Origin: Methanobacteriota archaeon | GTDB taxonomy: Archaea; Halobacteriota; Methanomicrobia; Methanomicrobiales; Methanomicrobiaceae | Reading direction: 5' to 3' | DNA length: 64,000 nucleotides | Assembly (NCBI GenBank): GCA_016841665.1 | Contig: JAENYT010000007.1 | Coordinates: 1-64,000, forward strand | Shown: piece by piece, positions 8,000-16,257 of the stretch | How positions within the stretch are numbered: position 1 is the first letter of the stretch | Layout of the letters: every line of letters begins with the position of its first letter | Notes under the pieces: generated by a model | Told to the model about the DNA's origin: nothing | The model's input: the letters and a program-made list of their open reading frames with translations, nothing else | Database searches by the model: none | Translations under genes and position numbers: made by a program

Positions 8000-8569
8000 A
8001 TGCGAAAATTCATGAACAGAGAAGAAGCATTCACAGGTCTTGAGGCCGCTATCGTGCTGATCGCCTTCGTCGTGGTCGCCGCGGTGTTCAGTTACGTCGT
8101 TCTCGGCGCCGGTTTCTTCACGACCCAGAAGAGCCAGGAGGTCGTCTCCAGCGGTGTCGCTCAGGCATCGTCCAGTCTGGAGATCCTCGGTGATGTTTAC
8201 GGACATGGAAGCGGTAATACGCTGAACGCTGTCCAGTTCACCGTTGGACTGACCGCCGGTGGCACCGCAATGGACATCAACAAGACAACCATCGTCTGGT
8301 CCACGTCCGAAGTCGTTGAGACCCTTGTATACCTGGGCAACACCACAAGTGTCAGCGCTGGACAGTGGGCAATCATTGAGCAGGTCAATGACGATGGCGA
8401 CTATCTGCTCGAAGATTACGAGCAGTTCGTGATCAAGGCTATGCCATCTACTGCTGTCGGCGTCAACACGGACTTCAAGTGTGAGCTGAGACCCGCTGTC
8501 GGTGCATCGATTGCCATTGACGAGAAGGTTCCGCCGCAGATTGACACGGTCATGGACCTGACCAGATAA
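8000..8569 (+). CDS. arlB: Archaellin (flagellin), class III signal peptide
   Basis: Structural subunit of the archaellum filament. The 189-residue precursor begins MRKFMNREEAFTG and then LEAAIVLIAFVVVAAVF, the hydrophobic helix that packs in the filament core; prepilin peptidase (FlaK/PibD) should cut after FTG. ATG 8000 has a good GGAGG seven bases upstream (7988-7992). Two NxT sequons (NKT, NTT) are candidate N-glycosylation sites. Only one archaellin gene is in this cluster, whereas many methanogens have several. It has its own strong TATA box and a 300-bp gap before the rest of the arl genes, fitting high separate expression. Confidence 0.97.
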   Translation: MRKFMNREEAFTGLEAAIVLIAFVVVAAVFSYVVLGAGFFTTQKSQEVVSSGVAQASSSLEILGDVYGHGSGNTLNAVQFTVGLTAGGTAMDINKTTIVWSTSEVVETLVYLGNTTSVSAGQWAIIEQVNDDGDYLLEDYEQFVIKAMPSTAVGVNTDFKCELRPAVGASIAIDEKVPPQIDTVMDLTR

Positions 8570-8729
8570 ACACCCCTTCTTTTATTCCGATCATTCCTAA
8601 TTCTCACAATTCGCCGGATCGATTTCCTCTGCTCCGGCGGGGAGCATATTTCTCCGGGTCGGATGCCCCCCTCTCGCGGACATCACTTGAAGCATGCCGT
8701 GTATGGTTTATCAATAACGTATATCGCAA

Positions 8730-8758
8730 CACCGGGGAATGACTGAAAGTCACCGGTG
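8730..8758 (+). repeat. Bulged inverted repeat (hairpin)
   Basis: The arms CACCGG (8730-8735) plus TGACT (8740-8744) pair perfectly with AGTCA (8748-8752) plus CCGGTG (8753-8758). A four-base GGAA bulge sits on the 5' side and the loop is GAA. It lies about 80 bases upstream of the next TATA box, so it is more likely in the archaellin 3' region than in the arlD leader. Confidence 0.5.
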
Positions 8759-8837
8759 TGCATACCTGATTTTTGTGCACAATCTTCCGAAAAAACATGA
8801 AATTCGGGGTATTCTCCATTCAGACATTACGCAAAGC

Positions 8838-8846
8838 ATTTAAATA
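8838..8846 (+). promoter_or_regulatory. TATA box of the arlD-arlJ operon
   Basis: ATTTAAATA lies 26-34 bases before the ATG at 8872. That spacing places the transcription start at or next to the start codon. No Shine-Dalgarno sequence precedes the ATG, so the transcript is probably leaderless. Confidence 0.6.
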
Positions 8847-8871
8847 ATGAACTAAAAATCATATCTTTAAT

Positions 8872-9705
8872 ATGGCGATCAATCAGGCGCAGGTTGACCA
8901 TATCATCACCACCGCATCTGCCGACGACCCCGAGGTGCAGATGCAGCGGCTACAGGATGATGTCGACCTCATCAAAAAATCCATCAAGAAGCTCCTCATC
9001 GATATCCGCGACCGGATGAACGAGCTGGAAAACCCCTTCGTGCTCGGATCCCAGATCCCCGGTGACCGCGCACTCAGTTCACACAAGGAGAGCGTTGTGG
9101 AAAAGAAGGAGGCCTCCGTGCAGGAACCCGAACCCGAGGCTCCAGTGCAGCAGATGCAGCCACCCCAGCCCCCCGCGGCACAGATTACCGCACCCGAACC
9201 GCTCGCTCCCGTATCGCCCATGACAATGCTATCGGATCAGCTGGCCGCCGATGAGCAGCTCCTCCGCACCCTCAAGAAGCAGATGGAGGGAGAACAACCG
9301 CTCTCTTCTGCTGCCAATGAAAAACTGCGCCTGCAAAAGATTCATCGCCTCTTTGACTGGACCGGCAGAATGGTCAAAAAGTACGGCCATGACCGCCTGG
9401 AGATCATGATCGAGTCCTACACCGCCATGGGATACATCTCAAAAGACGCCTGCGCCCAGATCAAGGAAATCACCCGCCTGATGCCCGAATCGCTCGGGGA
9501 ATCCCATGATATCAGCTCGAACGCCTATGTCTCCGAACTCTATGTCCTCAACCGCATTCTCGATCCCGGCGACCAGTCGCTCGACCGGGACATGATTGAA
9601 GTGCTGATGGACAAGCGCCAGACTCCCGGAAATGGGAAAAATCCTGAGGATATCGAGGAGCGGGAACCCGGCGAGGACTGGATCGACGTGCTTGAAAGGA
9701 TCTGA
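8872..9705 (+). CDS. Archaellum accessory protein, ArlD/ArlE-like (FlaC/D/E family)
   Basis: Cytoplasmic archaellum component of 277 residues. The N-terminal region has a helical FlaC-like segment (DVDLIKKSIKKLLIDIRDRM, ~30-50). A Pro/Gln/Glu-rich linker spans ~80-120. The C-terminal domain (~150-270; RLFDWTGRMVKKYGHDRLEI and AYVSELYVLNRILDP) matches the FlaD/E pattern. In euryarchaea these proteins form the cytosolic ring around the ArlH/ArlI motor and contact CheF. Only one such gene is present here, so it may combine the roles split among ArlC, D and E elsewhere. Which letter is most apt cannot be settled by eye. Confidence 0.82.
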   Translation: MAINQAQVDHIITTASADDPEVQMQRLQDDVDLIKKSIKKLLIDIRDRMNELENPFVLGSQIPGDRALSSHKESVVEKKEASVQEPEPEAPVQQMQPPQPPAAQITAPEPLAPVSPMTMLSDQLAADEQLLRTLKKQMEGEQPLSSAANEKLRLQKIHRLFDWTGRMVKKYGHDRLEIMIESYTAMGYISKDACAQIKEITRLMPESLGESHDISSNAYVSELYVLNRILDPGDQSLDRDMIEVLMDKRQTPGNGKNPEDIEEREPGEDWIDVLERI

Positions 9706-9708
9706 CGG

Positions 9709-10206
9709 ATGTCGAGCGATACCTTCACCACCGCCATATTTTTAATTGCCGCGGTGCTCTCTGCAGCAGTCTTGGTGAACGCGTTTTTTCCGGTGATCTA
9801 CTCGGCCACGAGCACTTTTACCAAATCGTCGCACACAGCCGACGAACGGTTGCGTACCGACGTGAAAATCATCAACACCTTCTCGGGTACAGGAACCCGT
9901 GAGGCGAAGATCTGGATCAAGAACATCGGGTCGACGCATATTGCTGCGAGTACTGTCGGCAACGCCAATATCTTCGTGGGCGCTCCTGCAGATTTTGAGA
10001 TGGTCACCCATGTGGCAGGGGAGCCGGCAAACCACCAATGGAACTACACCATCCTCGATGATGCCAACCAGTACTGGGATGAGGGGGAGACGATCTGCAT
10101 CGAGGTCAGCAGCGATAAAATCCCCGCCGGAAGCACCGAGGTGGTGTACTTCCAGATCGTCCTCCCCAGTGGAGTGCTTCGAACCACCGAATTCACCGTG
10201 AGTTGA
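9709..10206 (+). CDS. arlG: Archaellum stator-type protein, ArlG-like
   Basis: Has one N-terminal hydrophobic helix (TTAIFLIAAVLSAAVLVNAF, ~7-27) and then a beta-sandwich domain related to archaellin, exposed outside the membrane. ArlF and ArlG together anchor the rotating filament to the envelope. The opening resembles ArlG proteins (polar residues, then an FIA-type helix), and the G-F-H-I-J order also occurs in Sulfolobus, so I prefer ArlG. ArlF and ArlG are paralogous and the names could be swapped. It starts three bases after the previous stop. Confidence 0.75.
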   Translation: MSSDTFTTAIFLIAAVLSAAVLVNAFFPVIYSATSTFTKSSHTADERLRTDVKIINTFSGTGTREAKIWIKNIGSTHIAASTVGNANIFVGAPADFEMVTHVAGEPANHQWNYTILDDANQYWDEGETICIEVSSDKIPAGSTEVVYFQIVLPSGVLRTTEFTVS

Positions 10207-10213
10207 TTGAGCC

Positions 10214-10690
10214 ATGGGTCTGGGATCGCTGATCGCATCGGCAGTCGCCATTATCCTGCTGGTGATCACCGCCTACGTGATCATCGGCGGGACCATCACC
10301 ACCGCGGAGATTGTCTCCCTTGCCCAGGAAGAGCAGGCACACACCATATCGAAGGCCATGCGGACATCCATCGATATCGTGGACGTGGACGTCGATGCAA
10401 ATGCCTCGGTGATGTATGTGCAGGTATTGAACGCGGGAAGCGAGATCATCGCCGATTTCGATAACATGGACGTGTTCGTGATCTATGGCGCCGAACCGCA
10501 GTATGTATCCGCGGGGAGCGGGGCCGGCACATGGACGGCGGGCGCTATCACTCCCGATGCCGTCCATCCGGGGCAGCTCGATCCCGAAGAGACTTTAAAC
10601 ATCTCCGTTGCCTGTACCGGCGGCGATCCGCCCACATGGGTGCAGGTAACGACGGCCAATGGCGTCTGTGATTCGGCTTACGTGATCTGA
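10214..10690 (+). CDS. arlF: Archaellum protein, ArlF-like
   Basis: 158 residues. MGLGSLIASAVAIILLVITA opens a membrane helix in the style of ArlF, followed by a beta-rich domain (VDVDANASVMYVQVLNAGSE) of the ArlF/ArlG family. ArlF is thought to bind S-layer proteins and hold the motor in the envelope. It follows the ArlG-like gene by seven bases and precedes arlH by 13 bases with GGAGG upstream of the latter. Assignment relative to the neighbouring paralog is by N-terminus and gene order only. Confidence 0.77.
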   Translation: MGLGSLIASAVAIILLVITAYVIIGGTITTAEIVSLAQEEQAHTISKAMRTSIDIVDVDVDANASVMYVQVLNAGSEIIADFDNMDVFVIYGAEPQYVSAGSGAGTWTAGAITPDAVHPGQLDPEETLNISVACTGGDPPTWVQVTTANGVCDSAYVI

Positions 10691-10703
10691 ACGGAGGAAT
10701 AGT

Positions 10704-11450
10704 ATGGGAGATAACAAAGGAGCGGGAATCGGGGACCTCCTCGGAGGGGATGACAAAAGGATCCTCTCGACCGGAAACCCGGAGATCGACAAAAAACTCG
10801 CGGACGGCCTGCCCATGGAATCACTCACGCTCATCGAGGGGGAGAACGATACCGGAAAGAGCGTCATGACCCAGCAGATCATCTGGGGGGCGATGAAAGG
10901 AGGGATGGATGTCGACCTCTATACGTCGGAAAACACCTCCAAGAGCTTCATCAACCAGATGGAGTCGATGAGCCTCGACATCTCCGATTATTTTGCCTGG
11001 GGGCATCTCCGCATCTTTCCCATGCATATCACCGGGTTCAAGTGGTCGGAAGAGGAGATGCATGATGTGCTGACGCGTATCATCCGGCATATGAAGACCA
11101 GCAAGGCCCGGGTCATCGTGATCGACTCGCTCACCCTGATCACCGAATATACCGGCCAGAACGACATCCTCACCTTCCTGACCAGCTGCAAAAACATGGT
11201 CGACCACGGAAAGACCGTCCTGATCACCCTGCATACGTATGCCTTCGAAGAGGACACCCTCGTCCGCCTCCGCTCCATCTGCGATGCCCACCTGTTCATG
11301 AAAAAGGCCCTGATAGGCGACAAGTACGTGATGGTCATGGAGGTGGTCAAGGTCCGCGGGGCACGCAAGACCACCGGAAATATCGTTTCCTTCGAGGTCC
11401 ACCCGGGCTACGGCATGAAGATCATCCCGATTTCGATGGCGAAGGTGTAG
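10704..11450 (+). CDS. arlH: Archaellum motor regulatory ATP-binding protein ArlH
   Basis: A RecA/KaiC-like protein of 248 residues that binds ATP and docks on the ArlI motor. The Walker A loop is EGENDTGKSV (~residues 45-53) and a Walker B-type strand is ARVIVIDSLTLI (~133-144). The N-terminal GNPEIDKKLADGLP is typical of ArlH. A GGAGG lies a few bases before ATG 10704. It sits one base before arlI, in the usual H-I-J order, and all three are probably translationally coupled. Confidence 0.95.
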   Translation: MGDNKGAGIGDLLGGDDKRILSTGNPEIDKKLADGLPMESLTLIEGENDTGKSVMTQQIIWGAMKGGMDVDLYTSENTSKSFINQMESMSLDISDYFAWGHLRIFPMHITGFKWSEEEMHDVLTRIIRHMKTSKARVIVIDSLTLITEYTGQNDILTFLTSCKNMVDHGKTVLITLHTYAFEEDTLVRLRSICDAHLFMKKALIGDKYVMVMEVVKVRGARKTTGNIVSFEVHPGYGMKIIPISMAKV

Positions 11451-11451
11451 T

Positions 11452-13314
11452 ATGAGTTCACTGAGTGCTGCGATCAGTCTCCCGTTCAAGCCGGAGATTC
11501 TCGACGATGAAAACGACTATGGCGAGAATATCGAATCCTGTGCACTCTACCGGATGCTCCCGGCCAATGCCAAGGAGTACGTCACCCAGAGCCCGCACCT
11601 CCTCGAGTACCTCCTCATGTTCCCGGTGAACACCTTCGGCATCCCCCTCTTCTTCTCTGAGCTCAAGCGTGACCTCAAATCAATGGAAAATCCCAATATT
11701 ATCTACCCGGTCAACGAGACGAGCTTCGTCCACATCTTCCCCGACGAAAACGACGTGCGCAACTACTACATTCCCATCGAGCCCTCGTTTCTGCACAGCG
11801 TTGCCGAGTGTTTTCCGGTGGTCGAAAAACGGCTCGTCGACCTGATCGATGCCCTCGATGAGGATCCGGTGAGCGACGAGGAACGTATCGGCGTGCTTAA
11901 ACGGGCGCTTCAGGAGATCGTCTATGTCAAACAGCCGGGCGAATCCACCGAGAGTATCTTTTCGGAAAAAGAGGATAAAAAGGGGTTGAAAGACCGGGTC
12001 GTGGAGTTCCTCAACACCGATTTCACGGCAAAAAAGGCACTCGAGAAAGGGAAGGTTCCCTCCAGCGTGGATGTGCTCCCCGACGGCAGGATTGCTCTCA
12101 CCCCTCAGGAATTCCGGTCGCTCGAGTACCTGATCATCAGGGACAAGATCGACATGGGCATCCTCAAACCTTTCCTCGACGATTCCTACATCGAGGATAT
12201 CACCTGTGACGGCGTGGGCCCCATCTTCATCGAGCACAAGATTTTCAAAGGGCTCAAATCAGCGGTGGAGTTCAGGGAATTACAGGAAATCGACGAGTTC
12301 GTAATAAAAATGGCGGAGCGCATCAAGCGGCCGCTCACCTATCGCAACCCGATCGTGGATGCCACCCTCCCCGACGGGTCGCGTATCAACATCGTCTACG
12401 GAACGGAGATCAGCAAACATGGGAGCAATTTCACCATCCGTAAAGTATCCGAAGAACCGGCAAGCATTCTCCAGCTGATCGACTGGAAAACCACCGATTA
12501 TATGGTCGCCGGCTATCTCTGGATCTGTATCGAATTCGGGATGTCTCTTTTTATGAGCGGGGAGACGGCGAGCGGAAAGACGACGAGCCTGAACGCCATC
12601 ACCACGTTCATACCACCGGAAAATAAGATCGTGACCATCGAAGATACCCCTGAACTGACCGTTCCCCATAAAAACTGGAGCCGTGAAGTATCGAAAGGAA
12701 AGGGAAAGGGCGAGGGCGAGGGATCAGATGTCACCATGTTCGATCTCCTGAAGGCAGCGCTTCGTCAGCGCCCGAACCAGATTCTGGTGGGAGAAATTCG
12801 TGGGGCGGAAGGGTCCGTGGCCTTCGGCGCCATGCAGACCGGCCACCCGGTCATGAGCACCTTCCACGCGGCATCGGTGGAAAAACTCATCCAGCGTCTC
12901 TGCGGAGACCCGATCAACATCCCGAAGACGCATGTCGACAATTTAAATATCGTGATCATCCAGAGCGCCGTCCGCCGCCCGGACGGGAGCATGGTGAGGA
13001 GAATGCTTTCCATCAACGAGCTGGTCGGTTACAACCCCGAGACGCAGGGGTTCTCCTTTGTCTGCATGTTCCAGTGGGACCCGATGACCGACACGTTCAT
13101 CTGGACCGGTAAGGGGAGTAGTTTCCTCCTCGAAAACAAGATCGCCACCATGCTCGGCATCCCGGAGCACAAGCGCTCGGAGATCTATTTCGAGGTTGAA
13201 AAACGGGCCAAGATCCTCGAACGCCTCCATAACGCGGGGTATACCGGGTTCTGGGATCTCTACCATATGATGACCAAAATCAAGAAGCAGGGGCTCCTGA
13301 AGATCGAGATCTGA
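11452..13314 (+). CDS. arlI: Archaellum motor ATPase ArlI
   Basis: Type II/IV secretion-family hexameric ATPase that powers archaellum assembly and rotation. It is 620 residues, slightly long for the family, with an N-terminal domain of ~240 residues. Walker A is SGETASGKTTS (~368-378), the Asp-box region is IEDTPEL, the Walker B-type segment is ILVGEIRGAEG (~442-452), and the His box is GHPVMSTFHA. A Gly/Lys/Glu-rich insert (KGKGKGEGEG, ~410) is unusual and may be a flexible loop. It lies between arlH and arlJ with one-base gaps. Confidence 0.96.
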   Translation: MSSLSAAISLPFKPEILDDENDYGENIESCALYRMLPANAKEYVTQSPHLLEYLLMFPVNTFGIPLFFSELKRDLKSMENPNIIYPVNETSFVHIFPDENDVRNYYIPIEPSFLHSVAECFPVVEKRLVDLIDALDEDPVSDEERIGVLKRALQEIVYVKQPGESTESIFSEKEDKKGLKDRVVEFLNTDFTAKKALEKGKVPSSVDVLPDGRIALTPQEFRSLEYLIIRDKIDMGILKPFLDDSYIEDITCDGVGPIFIEHKIFKGLKSAVEFRELQEIDEFVIKMAERIKRPLTYRNPIVDATLPDGSRINIVYGTEISKHGSNFTIRKVSEEPASILQLIDWKTTDYMVAGYLWICIEFGMSLFMSGETASGKTTSLNAITTFIPPENKIVTIEDTPELTVPHKNWSREVSKGKGKGEGEGSDVTMFDLLKAALRQRPNQILVGEIRGAEGSVAFGAMQTGHPVMSTFHAASVEKLIQRLCGDPINIPKTHVDNLNIVIIQSAVRRPDGSMVRRMLSINELVGYNPETQGFSFVCMFQWDPMTDTFIWTGKGSSFLLENKIATMLGIPEHKRSEIYFEVEKRAKILERLHNAGYTGFWDLYHMMTKIKKQGLLKIEI

Positions 13315-13315
13315 C

Positions 13316-14917
13316 ATGTTCGAACACACCGTGGAATCACTCAGGGCGAAAAACGGCGGTTCTCTCCCGTTTGAGAGCACATTTTCCGGCATCAAGCAGA
13401 AGCTGGATGATGTGCGGGAGAACAAGTGCATGGGTGGCGATATCCTCTTCATGACCACCTATATGGCCGCCATCATGACCGCCCAGGTTTCACGGCCGGA
13501 GGTATTCGCGAGGACGTCGGTCCGGAAAGAGTACGTTTCTTCAAAATACATTGAAAAAGTGGAGTTCTTCGTCAAAAAATGGAACTACAGTTATTCGCAG
13601 GCATTGCGCCTCGTGGCGGAGCGGTGCCGCAACACCATCCTGCGTAGCATGCTGAACCGGTACGCAAACGGCATCGACTCCGGCGTCCCCGACGACGAAT
13701 TCCTGAAGCTGGAGCTCTCCACGGTGCGCAGCGTCTACCGCAACACATTCGAACAGGGCTTCGAGATGCTCAAAAAGTGGGGCGATGCGTATATCGCCAT
13801 GATGCTCTCCGGCACCATCGTGGGCATCATCATCATGGTATCGGTGGCCATCTATTCTCCCGATGAAATCGATTCGACCCTCAATATGTCCTACGCCATC
13901 ATCCTGATGATCTCACTCTTCGGCATCACCACCATGTACCGGTCCATCCCTGAGGATACGAAGACTCATGGTCTTCCCGGGCAGGGATCCCATGAACAGA
14001 TGATGGTCAGGCGCCTTGAACGGGTGATCGTCCCCGTCGCCGTCGTGAGCGCGATCGTGCTCGCACTGGCCGGGATCAATGCCGGGCTTATCGCTATCTT
14101 CGTGGGAGTGCTGTTCGCCCCGCTGGGCATCATCGCATTGAAGGACGATATGAATGTGCAGAGGCGTGACGAGGACTTCACCGTGTTCCTGCGTGGACTC
14201 GGATCGATCATGGGGGGCAAGGGGCTGACCACGACTTACGCGCTTGCGGAAGTGGACCGCAAATCTCTCGAGGAGCTGGGTTCGTTTGTCGATTCGGCCT
14301 ATTCGAAATTGAACCTCGGCCTCAATGAAGCGCTGGTCTGGGAACGGTTTATCCGGGAATCAGGCAGCAACCTCATTTACAAATACCTCAACATCTTCAG
14401 GGACTCGATTGCCCTGGGAGGATCCCCTGCCGATAGTGGAAAGATCGTCAGCTCCTCGATGCTTGAGATGGTGCTTCTGCGCAAAAAACGCGAGATGCTC
14501 ACGACCAGCTTCATCGTGCTCCTGGTGCCCATGCATGTGGCGATGGTGGCGATCTTCGCCTTCCTCTTCCACATTCTGCTGACCATGTCCAGGGCCGTCA
14601 AGGAGGTGATGACGGCCTTCGGCGAGACCAGCAGTGCGGCAATGAGCGGAGGCAGCCAGTCTGTGGGAGGATCGATGGCGCAATCGATGAATATCTTCGT
14701 CAACTTTCCCGAAGACAAGATGGGGACCTATCTCATCATCACCCTGATGATGATCACCGTGTCCAATATCCTGGCAGGGAAAGTGGTGAAGGGTGGTGAT
14801 CGTTCGATGCTCTACTTCTTCGGAAGCCTTCTGTTCGCCCTCACCGGCATCGTGTATATCGTGACGCCCATCGTCGTGGAGTCTTACTTCCAGATACCCA
14901 GTTACGGAACGATTTAG
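13316..14917 (+). CDS. arlJ: Archaellum membrane platform protein ArlJ
   Basis: Polytopic membrane protein of the TadC/PilC (T2SF) family on which ArlI acts. The 533-residue protein has hydrophobic clusters near residues 160-185, 190-210, 240-280, 400-425, 475-490 and 500-525, and two cytoplasmic T2SF-type stretches (for example the one ending in GLGSIMGGKGLTTTYALAEV). A Gly/Ser-rich segment lies at ~442-458. Its stop TAG (14915-14917) directly abuts the next ATG, indicating translational coupling to the unknown acidic protein that follows. Confidence 0.95.
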   Translation: MFEHTVESLRAKNGGSLPFESTFSGIKQKLDDVRENKCMGGDILFMTTYMAAIMTAQVSRPEVFARTSVRKEYVSSKYIEKVEFFVKKWNYSYSQALRLVAERCRNTILRSMLNRYANGIDSGVPDDEFLKLELSTVRSVYRNTFEQGFEMLKKWGDAYIAMMLSGTIVGIIIMVSVAIYSPDEIDSTLNMSYAIILMISLFGITTMYRSIPEDTKTHGLPGQGSHEQMMVRRLERVIVPVAVVSAIVLALAGINAGLIAIFVGVLFAPLGIIALKDDMNVQRRDEDFTVFLRGLGSIMGGKGLTTTYALAEVDRKSLEELGSFVDSAYSKLNLGLNEALVWERFIRESGSNLIYKYLNIFRDSIALGGSPADSGKIVSSSMLEMVLLRKKREMLTTSFIVLLVPMHVAMVAIFAFLFHILLTMSRAVKEVMTAFGETSSAAMSGGSQSVGGSMAQSMNIFVNFPEDKMGTYLIITLMMITVSNILAGKVVKGGDRSMLYFFGSLLFALTGIVYIVTPIVVESYFQIPSYGTI

Positions 14918-16222
14918 ATGAAACCGAAAACGCGTAGACTCATTCTCCTTGCGGCATCGGTCATCGCCGGCGGAGTACTTGTGCTGCTCGATGCACCGGT
15001 GCACCTGGTGCTCCTCAACACCGTTCTGGTGGGGTTCATCATGCTCATCCTGCTGGGGATGGTACGGATCACAAAGGGAGGTAAGGAGCATGATAAACCC
15101 CAGCCTGTACCCAAACAGAAGGAACCCCCGCAGAAAAAGGGCCCCGACATCAGGGGGCGCCTTGGCAGATTGAGGGGATCGCTGAGAGCACAGGAGCCGA
15201 AGGCCGCACCTGCGGAAGGGAAGGGCGCTTCCAGGCTCCCGGACCTGAAGGGCATTCCCTCCTACATTGGCGGCGTGGTTTCAGCGCTCTCGGCAAACCT
15301 GCAGGCCTGGCGAAATACGGAGAGAGAGACAGAGAAGATCGACTCGCTCCTCGACCGGGCAATACAGGATCCCCTCGCCGAGGATTTCCCCACCTTTGAT
15401 CATCTCATCGGCACCGAGGACCCGGAAGAACCCTTTGGTGCAGAGAAACGCATCGAGCAAAAGATCGATAAATTATCCTCACTTACCGCCGAAGAGCTCA
15501 AACACCTCGAAAGCGAGGTGAACGAGAAGCTGTTCGGCGAGGATGATGACGCCTCCGATGAGTTCACCTTTGATGAGGCTGACATCCCCGCGTTCGATCT
15601 CCCGGATCCCGATGACGGAATCTCCGGAGGAACGGAGTTCGACGACGCGGAAATCCCCACCTTCGATTCGATTGATCTGCTTTCGGACGGGGAACTCCCG
15701 GATCAGGAAACCGTCTCCGCGGCCGGGGTATCGATGAGCGATGTATTCCCCGACCTGATGGACGGAGAGGAGGATTCGTATGCCGCAGCAGCCGACATCG
15801 ACCCCTCTGAACTGGACAATCTCACCGATCTATCGGATGTCGGGTTCGGGGACGACGATCTCTCGGACCTCGAGAGCATCAATCTCGATGATATTGAGCC
15901 CGATGCGGGTGGAAGAAGGGGGAACGACGATGCAGAGCCGTTTGAAGCCGAGGTTCAGGGCCCTGTACCGATCGCAGTGGAATCGCCGGAATCGAGGGCA
16001 CCGGATGAGGATCCGGACTCAGGTATCGGGAACGATATCGGATCGTTCGGCTTCGGGGATGATGATGCGGATATCATGCAGATGCTCAAACAGGAGACCC
16101 GGCGCCCCCGCATCGTCCAGGATGTCAGTCTCCTGCGGGATCTCAAGGATGTGGACGTGGATACCGGTGAGCTCGTCGAAGAATTGGAATCCGTACTCAA
16201 GATCCTGAACAAAAAGTCCTAG
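14918..16222 (+). CDS. Acidic two-helix membrane protein, coupled to arlJ, unknown
   Basis: I do not recognise this 434-residue protein. It has two closely spaced membrane helices (~8-24 and ~28-48), a basic Lys/Pro/Arg-rich linker (~52-105), and a long strongly acidic region (~130-420) full of repeated DLPDPDDG, FDDAEIPTFD and DLSDLESINLDDIEPD-type phrases. It ends in a short predicted helix (VELVEELESVLKILNKK type). The start codon touches the arlJ stop and cheF follows 35 bases later, so it sits between motor and chemotaxis adaptor in one probable transcript. An archaellum- or CheF-associated scaffold is a guess from position. It may be conserved only in relatives. Confidence 0.8.
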   Translation: MKPKTRRLILLAASVIAGGVLVLLDAPVHLVLLNTVLVGFIMLILLGMVRITKGGKEHDKPQPVPKQKEPPQKKGPDIRGRLGRLRGSLRAQEPKAAPAEGKGASRLPDLKGIPSYIGGVVSALSANLQAWRNTERETEKIDSLLDRAIQDPLAEDFPTFDHLIGTEDPEEPFGAEKRIEQKIDKLSSLTAEELKHLESEVNEKLFGEDDDASDEFTFDEADIPAFDLPDPDDGISGGTEFDDAEIPTFDSIDLLSDGELPDQETVSAAGVSMSDVFPDLMDGEEDSYAAAADIDPSELDNLTDLSDVGFGDDDLSDLESINLDDIEPDAGGRRGNDDAEPFEAEVQGPVPIAVESPESRAPDEDPDSGIGNDIGSFGFGDDDADIMQMLKQETRRPRIVQDVSLLRDLKDVDVDTGELVEELESVLKILNKKS

Positions 16223-16257
16223 ACGTCTCTGAACCATATGCTATAGAGAGATCTGCC

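Larger units (their letters stand above)
8570..8871. other. 302-bp spacer between archaellin and the arlD-arlJ unit
   Basis: No credible gene is present. The T-rich stretch just after the archaellin stop (CTTCTTTTATT) may end that transcript. A bulged hairpin lies at 8730-8758. An AT-rich promoter region for the next gene occupies ~8820-8871. Confidence 0.5.
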
